Position numbers and translations under genes: made by a program
Shown here: in pieces, positions 11,301-18,102 of the stretch
Position numbering within the stretch: the stretch's first letter is position 1
Layout of the letters: every line of letters starts with the position of its first letter
Source of the DNA: Streptomyces phaeochromogenes
GTDB lineage: Bacteria > Actinomycetota > Actinomycetes > Streptomycetales > Streptomycetaceae
NCBI RefSeq assembly: GCF_001418655.1
Contig: NZ_LIQZ01000193.1
Coordinates: 1-33,143 of the forward strand
Direction of reading: 5' to 3'
DNA length: 33,143 nucleotides
The notes under the pieces: model-generated
The model's input: only the letters and a program-made list of their open reading frames with translations
What the model was told of the DNA's origin: nothing
Databases searched by the model: none

Positions 11301-11684
11301 GATCGCAGCGGCCCACGACACCGGGAGCTGGGGCTCTTCTGCAATGAGGTCGCGCAGCGTCTCGCCGTCCAAGAGCTCCATGGCGAGGTAGGGCAGGTTG
11401 CCGTTGCTCTCGGCCACGCCACCGGCGACGAGCCGCGTGAGGTTCGGGTGTTGGAGCCGGCGCATGATGCGCACCTCGCGGGCGAAGCGCTGCGCGGCCT
11501 TGGGGTCGGCGCTCGTGTCGATCTGGGTGCCTGTCCGGCGGCGCAGGATGGTCTTGACGGCGACCTTCCGCTCGGGGGTGCCCTCGGCGGCCTGGAGGTC
11601 CTCGGCCCGGTGGACCTCTCCCATGTTGCCCTTGCCGATCACCTGCCCGATACGGAATCTGCCGTCGACCAGCTCGTGGCTCAC
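5388..11684 (-). CDS. Ser/Thr protein kinase - YprA-type helicase - DUF1998/MZB - nuclease-like fusion
   Basis: A 2098-residue fusion. Residues 1 to about 285 form a complete Hanks-type kinase: glycine loop GKGNMGEV (17-24), Lys44, Glu70, HRDLKPAN (146-153), DFG (166-168), APEQ (195-198), all catalytic residues intact. No membrane segment is evident, so it is probably cytosolic. After a Pro/Thr-rich linker comes an SF2 helicase of the YprA/MrfA family: TGTGSGKS (450-457), DELH (575-578), TSATM (609-613), and QRSGRAGRSGQP near residue 1358. The C-terminal part has zinc-type cysteine pairs (CAQC and CEMC, near 1660-1680) and a DUF1998/MZB signature (CALGCYECLLTYGNQ, near 1926). A terminal segment (about 2010-2098) resembles Vsr/PD-(D/E)XK-like nucleases (PDYVY, then VAVFVDSP), though the usual histidines are missing. 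The GTG start at 11684 has a strong GAGGAG site five bases upstream (11690-11695). It is the first gene of the leftward operon. It is probably a DNA motor whose activity or partners are controlled by phosphorylation (inference). Confidence 0.88.
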   Translation of the reverse strand: MSHELVDGRFRIGQVIGKGNMGEVHRAEDLQAAEGTPERKVAVKTILRRRTGTQIDTSADPKAAQRFAREVRIMRRLQHPNLTRLVAGGVAESNGNLPYLAMELLDGETLRDLIAEEPQLPVSWAAAIGAQVADGLAAAHTAGIVHRDLKPANVMLTQGGTVKVLDFGMGRIVDDPDEARLTSTGVSVGTARYMAPEQFEAKQVTQAADLYALGCVLYEMLVGVPPFTSESPYELARKHVGEDPTPVAVIRSAVPVELSRLVDRLLSKDPAERPADAVAVRDALLPLVSADEDSSQLPHWSALDPTRPLRDSLTPAPAATTPQPTPVTAASGTAMDVFGVHEKLIADYRLFTEGGTVIRDDRIAGFVEDDLDNKSQWPNPWLSLNPFFQSGGTVVELAGKKVLHDECARIFQAKKTEGGTVPDGRPLTLHQHQREAIDAAGSGASYVLTTGTGSGKSLGYIVPIVNKVLDERDAEGPNARKRVRAIIVYPMNALANSQLKELEKYLRDGYGAGREPVTFARYTGQEDDEKRREIRKNPPDILLTNYVMLELMLTRPDDRASLIRMARGLEFLVFDELHTYRGRQGADVALLIRRVREACQAQNLQCIGTSATMSTEGTVEDQKKVVAGVASTLFGTEVRSEHVIGETLVRATRETPDTVPAERLNSPAAPRAYDDLVRDPLARWIETRFGLATDDDTGRLVRRRPTKIEVAAKELHEQSGVDEEQCAAAIRATLEAGSQALHPVTERPLFAFRLHQFLSKGDTVYVTLEDKLSRHLTRSYQLEQPGSGGKLLMPLAFCRECGQEYLTVWRTEKDGDVRYEARRDTSATGGRQGDGYLYVDHERGWPTNIQYAVDDRRLPESWLELDDKGQEVVKKSYRDRVPRAVTVDPLGHEGQGELQAAFIPSPFLFCLHCGVAYEQTRGRDFAKLATLDQEGRSSATSLISASVVRSLKSVPAEALDKEARKLLTFVDNRQDASLQAGHFNDFVQITQLRGALHRAALHVGENGLHHEELASAVTTALAIDPVDYTGESDLPPSLARNAASTLRDVIAFRLYLDLERGWRITMPNLEQTGLLEIDYDDLDWVAAKQDRWAGTHEALRDADPALRAEIMRALLNEMRRSLAIDVSYFRDDSFDSLQRASEERLVDPWVLSPTDKPRVGTAYPHPSRPGMDRSGLFLSARAKFGKYLGRADRSFKELEQADLQLVIKELLEVLAKAGLVKEVEVAPQRAGRYRRPTTPTAVGYRVAAQSLVWRAGKGETGTHDPLTRTYQSGDGPRVNTFFRNLYKDAAGALSGLLAREHTAQVAPAEREKREEAFRKAELKLLYCSPTMELGVDISSLNAVMMRNVPPTPANYAQRSGRAGRSGQPALVTTYCATGNSHDQYYFRRSERMVAGSVAPPRLDLANEDLVLSHLQGIWIAEAGLKLGRSIPEVLDVSYPESGERPNPALELLSEIQAASHDENAQRRTIDSAVRVLGPLLPDFVETTWWHDDWIQDKVRTVPERFDDAFGRWRQLFRAALDDQYIQNRRRLDYSLTEGDRIRANARRREAETQLNLLMNESVDSKSVLSDFNPYRYLASEGFLPGYSFPRLPLAAYIPTVGRRRGDGDYLQRPRFLAIREFGPGALIYHEGARYQVTRIQLPPDSSGDLATSEARRCAQCGYHHDPEERQDRCEMCNEPLGSATYGLLHLHTVYTTRRERISSDEEERRRAGFKLETSYRFHDHGIRKGRLNATIADTSGGQLATIAYGDSATVRITNTGRVRAKNDEPAGYWLDLADGRWMNDKDASDASGDSSELPVIDADGNERRRKKRVIPYVEDRRNILVVTLDEPLQEPVALSLMYALERGIEAAFELEDVELSSELLPPDDGPRGRILFTEAAEGGAGVLRRLQAEEDALAKAARYALSICHFGPDGKDEGDEEHRPGRACALGCYECLLTYGNQLNHALINRHSVKDLLVRLASAKARRESRGESRSEQYRRLLDQSPAEPTPVEASAAELAARGDFLGWAKARGLRLPDEPGAFLTEANATPDYVYRLPGVNVAVFVDSPAKEQDAFRDEDAEERLFNARWDVVRFSEGADWDAIATANVHYFGSPAAG

Positions 11685-11689
11685 TGCCG

Positions 11690-11695
11690 CTCCTC
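11690..11695 (-). promoter_or_regulatory. Ribosome binding site of the kinase-helicase gene
   Basis: GAGGAG on the minus strand lies five bases before the GTG at 11684. It fixes this start, as no other in-frame start is as well served. It lies next to a duplicated AGAGG sequence related to the octamer repeat before drmD. Confidence 0.7.
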
Positions 11696-11810
11696 TGTCC
11701 TCTGCCCGCGGTCCCGCACCAGAACGCGACCCCCTGACCTGCTGCCGCTCCGCCCATCGTCGCAGGGGAACAATGCGGCAGAGTCACGGTACACGATTGG
11801 CTCTATTTTT

Positions 11811-11840
11811 GATATGTGTTCAGTCTGTTGACATCGTCAA
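11811..11840 (-). promoter_or_regulatory. Possible leftward promoter for the kinase-helicase operon
   Basis: On the minus strand TTGACG (11835-11840) could act as a -35 element. The -10 is weak: CATATC with an 18-base spacer, or TATCAA at 11809-11814 with 20 bases. The surrounding DNA (about 11800-11826) is unusually AT-rich for this genome, as expected for a promoter. It would give a leader of over 100 bases. Confidence 0.35.
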
Positions 11841-11841
11841 C
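11827..11841. promoter_or_regulatory. Perfect palindrome GTTGAC-ATC-GTCAAC, candidate operator
   Basis: Two six-base arms separated by three bases overlap the -35 element of the rightward promoter and contain the candidate -35 of the leftward one. A protein bound here would block both operons at once. No dedicated repressor gene is seen in this region. Confidence 0.55.
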
Positions 11842-11857
11842 GTGCCACTTCTAATGT
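11828..11857 (+). promoter_or_regulatory. Sigma-70-type promoter of the sigma-drmA-drmB-SF1 operon
   Basis: TTGACA (11828-11833), an 18-base spacer, and TAATGT (11852-11857) make a near-consensus housekeeping promoter, with transcription expected to start near 11864, about 23 bases before the ATG at 11887. The sigma-like product of this operon has RpoD-like region 2.4 and 4.2 sequences, so it might recognise its own promoter (inference). Confidence 0.65.
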
Positions 11858-11869
11858 CTTCCGTGACAT
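11854..11869. promoter_or_regulatory. Inverted repeat ATGTC-6-GACAT over the -10/start region
   Basis: Five-base arms (11854-11858 and 11865-11869) flank the predicted transcription start of the rightward operon. It is a second possible operator beside the palindrome at 11827-11841. Arms this short could arise by chance. Confidence 0.3.
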
Positions 11870-11886
11870 GAGGTGGGGGTGGGCGA

Positions 11887-14800
11887 ATGAGGCCTCAATC
11901 CGTCGATGGGACGGGCGCGCCCGGAATGAAGGCTGCTCTGGCCGAGTTGCTGATCCGGCTCCGGCGGGCAGCGGTGGACGGGGTGGTTCCGGAACATGTC
12001 TTCGCGGAGAGTGCACGCGTACTGGCGCTCGGCGACAGCGAGCGGGATCGGCTGCGGGACGAGCTGGCCCGACTGGGGCTGCCCGTACAGGGGAAGCGCG
12101 TGCACACAGACCCCGACGGCGGGGCTCTGGAAAAGGTTGCACGAATTCGTGAAGAAAATGTGTTCCCTTGCGTCGGGGTGGTACAGGAGCTGCTCTCGCG
12201 TTACGTCGATGCCGAGGGATATGTGACGCCGCGGGTCTTGGATGGCCTGGTTCGGCTTGCCGGGCTGGATGCCCGGGAAGCCGCGGCGTTGCGGAACGGG
12301 GCCCGGGTGCGGGAGGCCGCAGTCGAGGCTGACGAAGTGGCTGTCGGAGCGGTGGAGGACCCGTCGCCCGAGGGGACTGATCCGTCGAATCCGACAGGTC
12401 CGGAGCCCCGGCCGAAAATGGAAGCGGGCGACTTTGCCGCCGCTGTGGCGGTGGCGCTGGCCGTGCTGGAGGGGGATCGCTTCCAACTCCGCCCGGAGAA
12501 CCGCCTCCTGAACGCCGAGGCGGAGGTGGGACTCGGCGTTCTTGTGCGAGGCGGCGCGAACATGGTCGCGCGCGAGCCGGAGAAGGAAGAGTTGAGCGGG
12601 CTGCCGCCCGGCGACATCAGAATCCGCGCTCGGAACTGCTTGGTCCTGCACAATCAGCGGCTCGTCCACTCGCTGCTGCGGAGCCACCTGGAACAGGGGC
12701 TGGAGTACGACGACCTGTTCCAGCACGGCGTGCTCGGCCTCATGACCGCCGCGCGAAAGTTCGATCCGGCCAAGGGCTACAAGTTCTCGACGTATGCAAC
12801 CTGGTGGGTCCGGCAGGCCATCACCCGGGCCATCGCGGACGAGGGTGCCGTCATCCGGATTCCGGTCCATATGCACGAGCACATCCGCAAGGTGGCGAAG
12901 GCGGAACAGAGTCTGTTCGCGCAAGGCAGGCCGGCGAGCGTCGCCGATGTGGCGGTGCTGTGCGATGTCAGCCTGGTGAAGGTGGAGGAGGCCCGACGGC
13001 TGAGCCGGCGCACGGACTCGCTCGACCGTGTCGTCGGCGACGGGGTGACGCTCGGTGACTTCGTCGGGCAACTGCGGCCGTTGCCGTCCGTGGAACACGT
13101 GGTCCTGGACACGTTGGTCGTGGGACGGGTCATGGATGTCGTAAGTACGTTCGGCGGACGAGATCACCGGATTCTTGTACGGCGCCTTGGGCTGGACGGG
13201 GCCGAGCCCTCGACCTTGGACGAGTTGGGGCGCGAGTTCGGGGTGACCCGGGAGCGCATTCGACAGCTTGAGGTCAAGCTCCGTCCCGCGTTGAGGCAGA
13301 GGCTGCGGATGGCCGGACTTCTCGTCACGGAAGAGGCGCTGCACGACGAGACCGAAAAACACGAAAGGCAGACCCAAGGAACGGAAGGGGCCGAGGGTCG
13401 GGCGAGAGTCGCCCGGCGTGCGGAGAGGAAGGCGAGAGCGGCGCGGGCGCAGGCCGCGATCATTGTGCCGCGCGGGCAGTCGAGGCAGTGCACCGATTCG
13501 GCATCGGATTCGGAATCCGAGGCGGCAACGTGGGATGCGCCGGTTCCTGCCGTCCCGGTTGAGGACTCCTCCTTGCTCACGCCTGATCCAGAGAGCCCTG
13601 CACAGGTCGTCGACGCGGTCCCGCAATCCGCGTTCGCGATCGGTGCGGAACGCCTTGTGGAGGGCCCGTCGGGAACTGATGTCTCGTCCAAGAGATCCGT
13701 ATCGGCGGTCGAGACGGATGAGGTGCCGCAGCCGACCGCCGTGGGCCGGCACACATCAGACTGGGACGAGGCCCGGCGCATGGCCGCGACGCCGGCCGAG
13801 GGTGTGGCCTGGCTCGCCGAGTACGCGCTGGTCTCGGTCGGGTATCTGCAGCTGACGGTGCTGCTCGGACAGTCCGCCGCAGACCTCGTGACGCGTGTGG
13901 GCTGGCAACCCGAGGCGATCGACCGCTCCATGGTTGCGGCTTTGGAGGTGTTGCGGCGCGTCTTCGACGTCGTGGGGGAGTCCGGGCAGCGGCCGGAGGA
14001 CTTCTTCGAGCGGCCGTCCGAGGCTCTGGTCGGCATCACACCTCGTGCCTATCTGGCCAAGAAACCGCTGGTGCACAGCGAATCGCGTCTCGCCGCGCGC
14101 GACGCGCTACGGGAGTTCGCCGCGACCGCGAAACGACCGCCGGACCAGGCCGAGGCGGCGGACCGGGCCGAGGAAGCGGCCCAGGTCAAGGAAGTGACTC
14201 ACGCCGAGACAACAGGACACGCCGTCGAGATGGACCACGCCGTGAAGACGACCGACCACGCCAAGACCGCGGGCCACGAAGAGCTTTCAGTCGAAGTGCG
14301 CTTGGCCGAAGCCAGGCAAGCGCACGAGACGTACGTCGAACGGCTGCGCCAGGAACACCGGCAACAGCTCGACGAAGAGCGGCAGGCCGCCGAAGCGCGT
14401 TTCGCCGCCGCCCGCGCGGACACCGAACAGGAACTCGACGCCCTGGAAGAGGCGTTGCTGCGCCGCGCGGACAGGTCCCTGCTCCGTCGCGAACAACACG
14501 TCCGCGCCGAGAGCGAGGAACGTGTTGCGCGGCTGAAGGAGGAGCACCGCGAGGCGCACCGGGCCGCACTCCGCCGGGCCGAGCATGCGGAGGAAACGGC
14601 ACAGCACGCGGACGACCCCGACTCCGGCAGCGTCGCGATGTTGGTCCAGCGGCAGCGGGCAGACGCTGCGGACCAGCGACTGCGGCGGTACCGAGAAGAC
14701 ACGGAAGCACGCCTCGCCGCCCTCGAAGCCCAACTGCGCCAAGCCGAGTCCCTGCTTGCCGAGCGGGACCTTGCCCTTGAGGCAGCCCACCAACGGGCGG

Positions 14801-14934
14801 AGGCGGCCGAGCAGCGCACAGCCCAGACCGAACGCGATGCCTGGGCCCGCATCACGGAACTGCAGGAGCAGCTCGCCGAGCAGTGGGGAGCTGCCACCAG
14901 CACACCGCTCCGGGACCACCATCCCCGGTCCTGA
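11887..14934 (+). CDS. Sigma-70-family protein with long C-terminal coiled-coil extension
   Basis: 1015 residues, roughly twice the size of a usual primary sigma factor. Residues 15 to about 140 resemble one or two copies of the region 1.1 fold. Residues 207-225 (LLNAEAEVGLGVLVRGGAN) resemble region 1.2. Region 2 is excellent (DLFQHGVLGL near 276-285, then YATWWVRQAITRAI at 303-316). Region 3 starts with IRIPVHMHEHI (323-333). Region 4.2 has LDELGREFGVTRERIRQLE (444-462). Regions 2.4 and 4.2 are close to RpoD, so -35/-10 recognition is probably housekeeping-like. The extension has an acidic Ser-rich linker (about 533-620), a globular stretch (about 620-745), a His-rich linker (about 770-798), and a long Ala/Glu/Arg coiled coil to the end. 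The ATG at 11887 follows a stop in the same frame (11869-11871); the ribosome site is weak (GAGGTGG about 10-13 bases upstream). First gene of the rightward operon. It may direct transcription of the array, or tie RNA polymerase to the defence complex; which one is unknown. Confidence 0.82.
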   Translation: MRPQSVDGTGAPGMKAALAELLIRLRRAAVDGVVPEHVFAESARVLALGDSERDRLRDELARLGLPVQGKRVHTDPDGGALEKVARIREENVFPCVGVVQELLSRYVDAEGYVTPRVLDGLVRLAGLDAREAAALRNGARVREAAVEADEVAVGAVEDPSPEGTDPSNPTGPEPRPKMEAGDFAAAVAVALAVLEGDRFQLRPENRLLNAEAEVGLGVLVRGGANMVAREPEKEELSGLPPGDIRIRARNCLVLHNQRLVHSLLRSHLEQGLEYDDLFQHGVLGLMTAARKFDPAKGYKFSTYATWWVRQAITRAIADEGAVIRIPVHMHEHIRKVAKAEQSLFAQGRPASVADVAVLCDVSLVKVEEARRLSRRTDSLDRVVGDGVTLGDFVGQLRPLPSVEHVVLDTLVVGRVMDVVSTFGGRDHRILVRRLGLDGAEPSTLDELGREFGVTRERIRQLEVKLRPALRQRLRMAGLLVTEEALHDETEKHERQTQGTEGAEGRARVARRAERKARAARAQAAIIVPRGQSRQCTDSASDSESEAATWDAPVPAVPVEDSSLLTPDPESPAQVVDAVPQSAFAIGAERLVEGPSGTDVSSKRSVSAVETDEVPQPTAVGRHTSDWDEARRMAATPAEGVAWLAEYALVSVGYLQLTVLLGQSAADLVTRVGWQPEAIDRSMVAALEVLRRVFDVVGESGQRPEDFFERPSEALVGITPRAYLAKKPLVHSESRLAARDALREFAATAKRPPDQAEAADRAEEAAQVKEVTHAETTGHAVEMDHAVKTTDHAKTAGHEELSVEVRLAEARQAHETYVERLRQEHRQQLDEERQAAEARFAAARADTEQELDALEEALLRRADRSLLRREQHVRAESEERVARLKEEHREAHRAALRRAEHAEETAQHADDPDSGSVAMLVQRQRADAADQRLRRYREDTEARLAALEAQLRQAESLLAERDLALEAAHQRAEAAEQRTAQTERDAWARITELQEQLAEQWGAATSTPLRDHHPRS

Positions 14935-14976
14935 ACCGTACTCGCGCACTTCCCCGCGTCCCCCTTGAGGAACACC

Positions 14977-17900
14977 ATGGACCCCAGACAGGAACTCGTC
15001 GCCTACCTGCACCGGCAACTAGTCGGTCCTGCCGGAGGCGAGGACGAAACGCTCGACGCCCCGCCCGACCGGCAGTACCTCATGGGCACGCTGTACCCGC
15101 AAGAGGCGGACTTGCAACGGCAGTTGGATGTTGCTGCGGAGGAACTGGACGGCGCAGGAACAGAAGGCGCGGCTGAGGACACCGCCCCCGCCGCTGATCC
15201 CATTCCCGAGTCGAACTCCTGGCTCCCCTCGTCGCTCGGCTTCAGCTTCTACACAGATGCCACCACCATCGAGATCGGCTGCGCCGGAGCCCGCTACCAG
15301 ACCCGCGCCGCCACGGGCGAACGCGGACGGCGCTGGGAACGTGTGCCGTTGCCCGCCGAGACGCACACGCTCGGGCCGGACCGTGACCAGGTTTCAGTGC
15401 TTGACGGCCGCGCCGAACTCCGCGTCCGGCGCCGCGAGTTCGGTACCGGACAACTGGTCACAGTCGCCCTGGTCAACATCGCCCTCCATGAGCAGGCCCT
15501 TGGGAAGGCCGCTCAGTGGGACCGGATGATCTTCCAGGTCGGCCTGGAGGCTCGACCCGTGGACGGCGAGATCCGCCAGTACCCGAGCGTCCGGCTCGCC
15601 AGCCGTGACCCGGAGGAACAGGAACTGCGCCTGCAATACGAGCATGTGCGGACGCACGCCGTTGGTCATGGGTGTGCGGTAGAGGAACAGTACGACGAGG
15701 AAACCCGACGCGTGACCGGCCTCAAGGCCGCCGTCATGCCCGAAGCCGAGGTCAGCGGCGTTCGGGCGGCCGGCCTGAGGGGATCACCGGTCCTGAACGT
15801 CCTTCACCTCGCCGACCTCGATGTCTCCGTCGACCAACTTCGCGAAGAGTTGGGAGAGTTCGTCTCCGACTACCGAGCCTGGTACGTGGGGCAGCTGAAT
15901 GCGGACATTCCCGAATGGGGCCGTGCCGCAGCCGACCGCATTCTCGCCCGCATCGGTGCCGCCGTCACCCGTATCGAGTCCGGTGTGCGCACCCTCTGTG
16001 ACCCACGCCGCCCCGAACTGCTGCACGCCTTCCGCGCCGCCAACCGTGCCATGGCCCAGCAGATGCGCCACTCCGCACCGGACCAGGCGGGAACCCGCCG
16101 ATCCCGACGCGATGCCGTACTCCTCGACCCCGAACCGAACACGGACGCGGCCTGGCGCCCCTTCCAGCTGGCGTTCTTCCTGCTCGCCCTCGACGGAGTG
16201 GCGGAACCCCGGCACCAGGACCGGGCCACCACCGATCTGATCTGGTTCCCGACCGGCGGCGGCAAGACGGAGGCGTACCTGCTGCTCGCCGCCTTCGCCA
16301 TGGTGCTCCGCAGGCGCGAACCCGACGGGGGAGGCACCGCGGTACTGAGCCGCTACACACTCAGCCTGCTGACCACCCAGCAGTTCCAACGCGCGGCGAC
16401 CACCATCTGCGCCCTCGAAACCCAACGCCGCGCCGACCCGGCCACGTACGGACAGGAACCCTTCTCGATCGGCCTGTGGGTGGGCGAGACCACCACTCCG
16501 AACACATACGAGAAGGCTCGCGCGGCCTTCGACGGTGAGCGCGCCGCCACTCACCCCGACGACGTCTTCATCCTCGATCGTTGTCCGTGGTGCGGCACCC
16601 GCATCCTGCCCGCCCGCAAGTCGCCCGACATCGCGGACTACGGAGTGCGCGCCGCGGCGGATTCGTTCGCCTTCTTCTGCCCGCGTGACGAGTGCGCCTT
16701 CCACGACGAGTTGCCGGTCGCCGTCGTGGACGAGCAGCTTTACGACCGGCCGCCCACTTTCGTACTCGGCACGGTGGACAAGTTCGCCCGCCTGGCCTGG
16801 GAACCCCGCGCGGGCCGGCTGTTCGGCGCGGAGAGCGGAAACAGGCCGCCCTCTCTCGTCATCCAGGACGAGCTGCACCTGCTCACCGGTCCCCTCGGCA
16901 CCACCGTCGGCCTCTACGAGGCAGCCGTCCTGGGCCTGTGCACTACGCCCGACGGAATCGGACCCAAGGTCGTAGCGTCCACGGCTACCATCCGCCGGTC
17001 CGGTGAACAGGTCCGGGCTTTGTACGGCGGCGACGTCCAGCTGTTCCCGCCCGCCGGGCTCGACGCCCGCCACTCGTACTTCGCCGAACCCGACACGACC
17101 AGACCCGGCCGCCGCTACATCGGAGTGATGGCTCAGGGACACACGGCCGGTCGTGCTGCCGTAGCTACCGCCGCCGCCATGCTGCAGGGCGCGTGGGAAC
17201 TTCCCGAGGAACACCGGGACGCCTACTGGACCCTGGTCGCCTACCACCACAGCCTGCGCGAACTCGGCCGCACCGTCACCGCCGCTGCCGACGACATTCC
17301 CGCGCAACTGGCAGGGCTCGAATCCGGCGTGGGCGTAAGAGGGCTGACTGAACATCAAGTGAAGGAACTGACCAGTAATCTGCCGCGCGCGGAGCAGCCC
17401 GTACTGCTCGATCGGCTGGAGAAGCACTGGCAGGACCCGCAGATGGTCTCCTTCCTGGCCTGCACCAACATGCTGTCTGTCGGCGTGGATGTGAAGCGCC
17501 TCGCACTGATGCTCATGCAGGGGCAGCCCAAGACCACCGCCGAATACATCCAGGCCACCAGCCGTGTCGGCCGGCATTCCGTGCCCGGCCTCGTTGTCAC
17601 CTTCTTCAATGCCACCCGCCCGCGAGACCGTTCGCACTACGAGGCATTCGACGTCTACCACCGCTCCCTCTACCGGCATGTCGAACCGACCAGCGTCACC
17701 CCGTGGTCGGTGCCGTCACGCCGCCGTGCTCTGCACGCCGCGCTCGTCATCCTCGTCCGGCACCGGCTCGGTCTCACCGCCGAGAACCAGGCCGGGCTCG
17801 TGCTCGACCACGGTCCCGAACTGGAAGCGCTGGTCGAGGAGTTGGCGGCCCGTGCCGAAGTATGCGAACCCTTCGCCGGTGAGACCGTACGGAAGGAGTT

Positions 17901-18102
17901 GGCGGATCTCATCGCCGACTGGGAGGACGCTGCTCGGGAGGCCCGCAAAGACGGCCGGGAGCTGTACTACCGCACCCAGGGCAAAGGACAGTCCAACCTC
18001 ATCAAGAGCTTCGAGCAGAACTACGGCCTGTGGGAGACACCGAACTCCATGCGCAATGTCGACCGTGAATGCCCGGTGATGGTGAAGGGAGCCGACCTGT
18101 GA
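14977..18102 (+). CDS. drmA: DISARM DrmA-like SF2 helicase
   Basis: A 1041-residue helicase that in DISARM pairs with DrmB to load on and translocate along foreign DNA. Motifs: Walker A PTGGGKTEAY (from residue 425), a zinc-ribbon-like insert (CPWC near 536, and CPRDEC near 567), DELHLL (631-636), a STAT motif III, and motif VI QATSRVGR (859-866), followed by a conserved DrmA-type tail rich in Arg and His. About 420 residues precede the helicase core, as in DrmA. The ATG at 14977 has GAGG six bases upstream; a TTG at 14965 is in frame but has no ribosome site. It lies 42 bases after the sigma-like gene, and its TGA overlaps the next GTG by four bases (GTGA). Confidence 0.9.
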   Translation: MDPRQELVAYLHRQLVGPAGGEDETLDAPPDRQYLMGTLYPQEADLQRQLDVAAEELDGAGTEGAAEDTAPAADPIPESNSWLPSSLGFSFYTDATTIEIGCAGARYQTRAATGERGRRWERVPLPAETHTLGPDRDQVSVLDGRAELRVRRREFGTGQLVTVALVNIALHEQALGKAAQWDRMIFQVGLEARPVDGEIRQYPSVRLASRDPEEQELRLQYEHVRTHAVGHGCAVEEQYDEETRRVTGLKAAVMPEAEVSGVRAAGLRGSPVLNVLHLADLDVSVDQLREELGEFVSDYRAWYVGQLNADIPEWGRAAADRILARIGAAVTRIESGVRTLCDPRRPELLHAFRAANRAMAQQMRHSAPDQAGTRRSRRDAVLLDPEPNTDAAWRPFQLAFFLLALDGVAEPRHQDRATTDLIWFPTGGGKTEAYLLLAAFAMVLRRREPDGGGTAVLSRYTLSLLTTQQFQRAATTICALETQRRADPATYGQEPFSIGLWVGETTTPNTYEKARAAFDGERAATHPDDVFILDRCPWCGTRILPARKSPDIADYGVRAAADSFAFFCPRDECAFHDELPVAVVDEQLYDRPPTFVLGTVDKFARLAWEPRAGRLFGAESGNRPPSLVIQDELHLLTGPLGTTVGLYEAAVLGLCTTPDGIGPKVVASTATIRRSGEQVRALYGGDVQLFPPAGLDARHSYFAEPDTTRPGRRYIGVMAQGHTAGRAAVATAAAMLQGAWELPEEHRDAYWTLVAYHHSLRELGRTVTAAADDIPAQLAGLESGVGVRGLTEHQVKELTSNLPRAEQPVLLDRLEKHWQDPQMVSFLACTNMLSVGVDVKRLALMLMQGQPKTTAEYIQATSRVGRHSVPGLVVTFFNATRPRDRSHYEAFDVYHRSLYRHVEPTSVTPWSVPSRRRALHAALVILVRHRLGLTAENQAGLVLDHGPELEALVEELAARAEVCEPFAGETVRKELADLIADWEDAAREARKDGRELYYRTQGKGQSNLIKSFEQNYGLWETPNSMRNVDRECPVMVKGADL

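Noticed and set aside
11851..13752. A 633-codon minus-strand frame opposite the sigma-like gene
   Set aside because: Product is Arg/Pro/His-rich with no domain, while the plus strand encodes clear sigma regions 2, 3 and 4.
15784..17679. A 631-codon minus-strand frame opposite drmA
   Set aside because: Antisense to conserved helicase motifs; composition is Gly/Glu/Val-biased and no family is recognisable.
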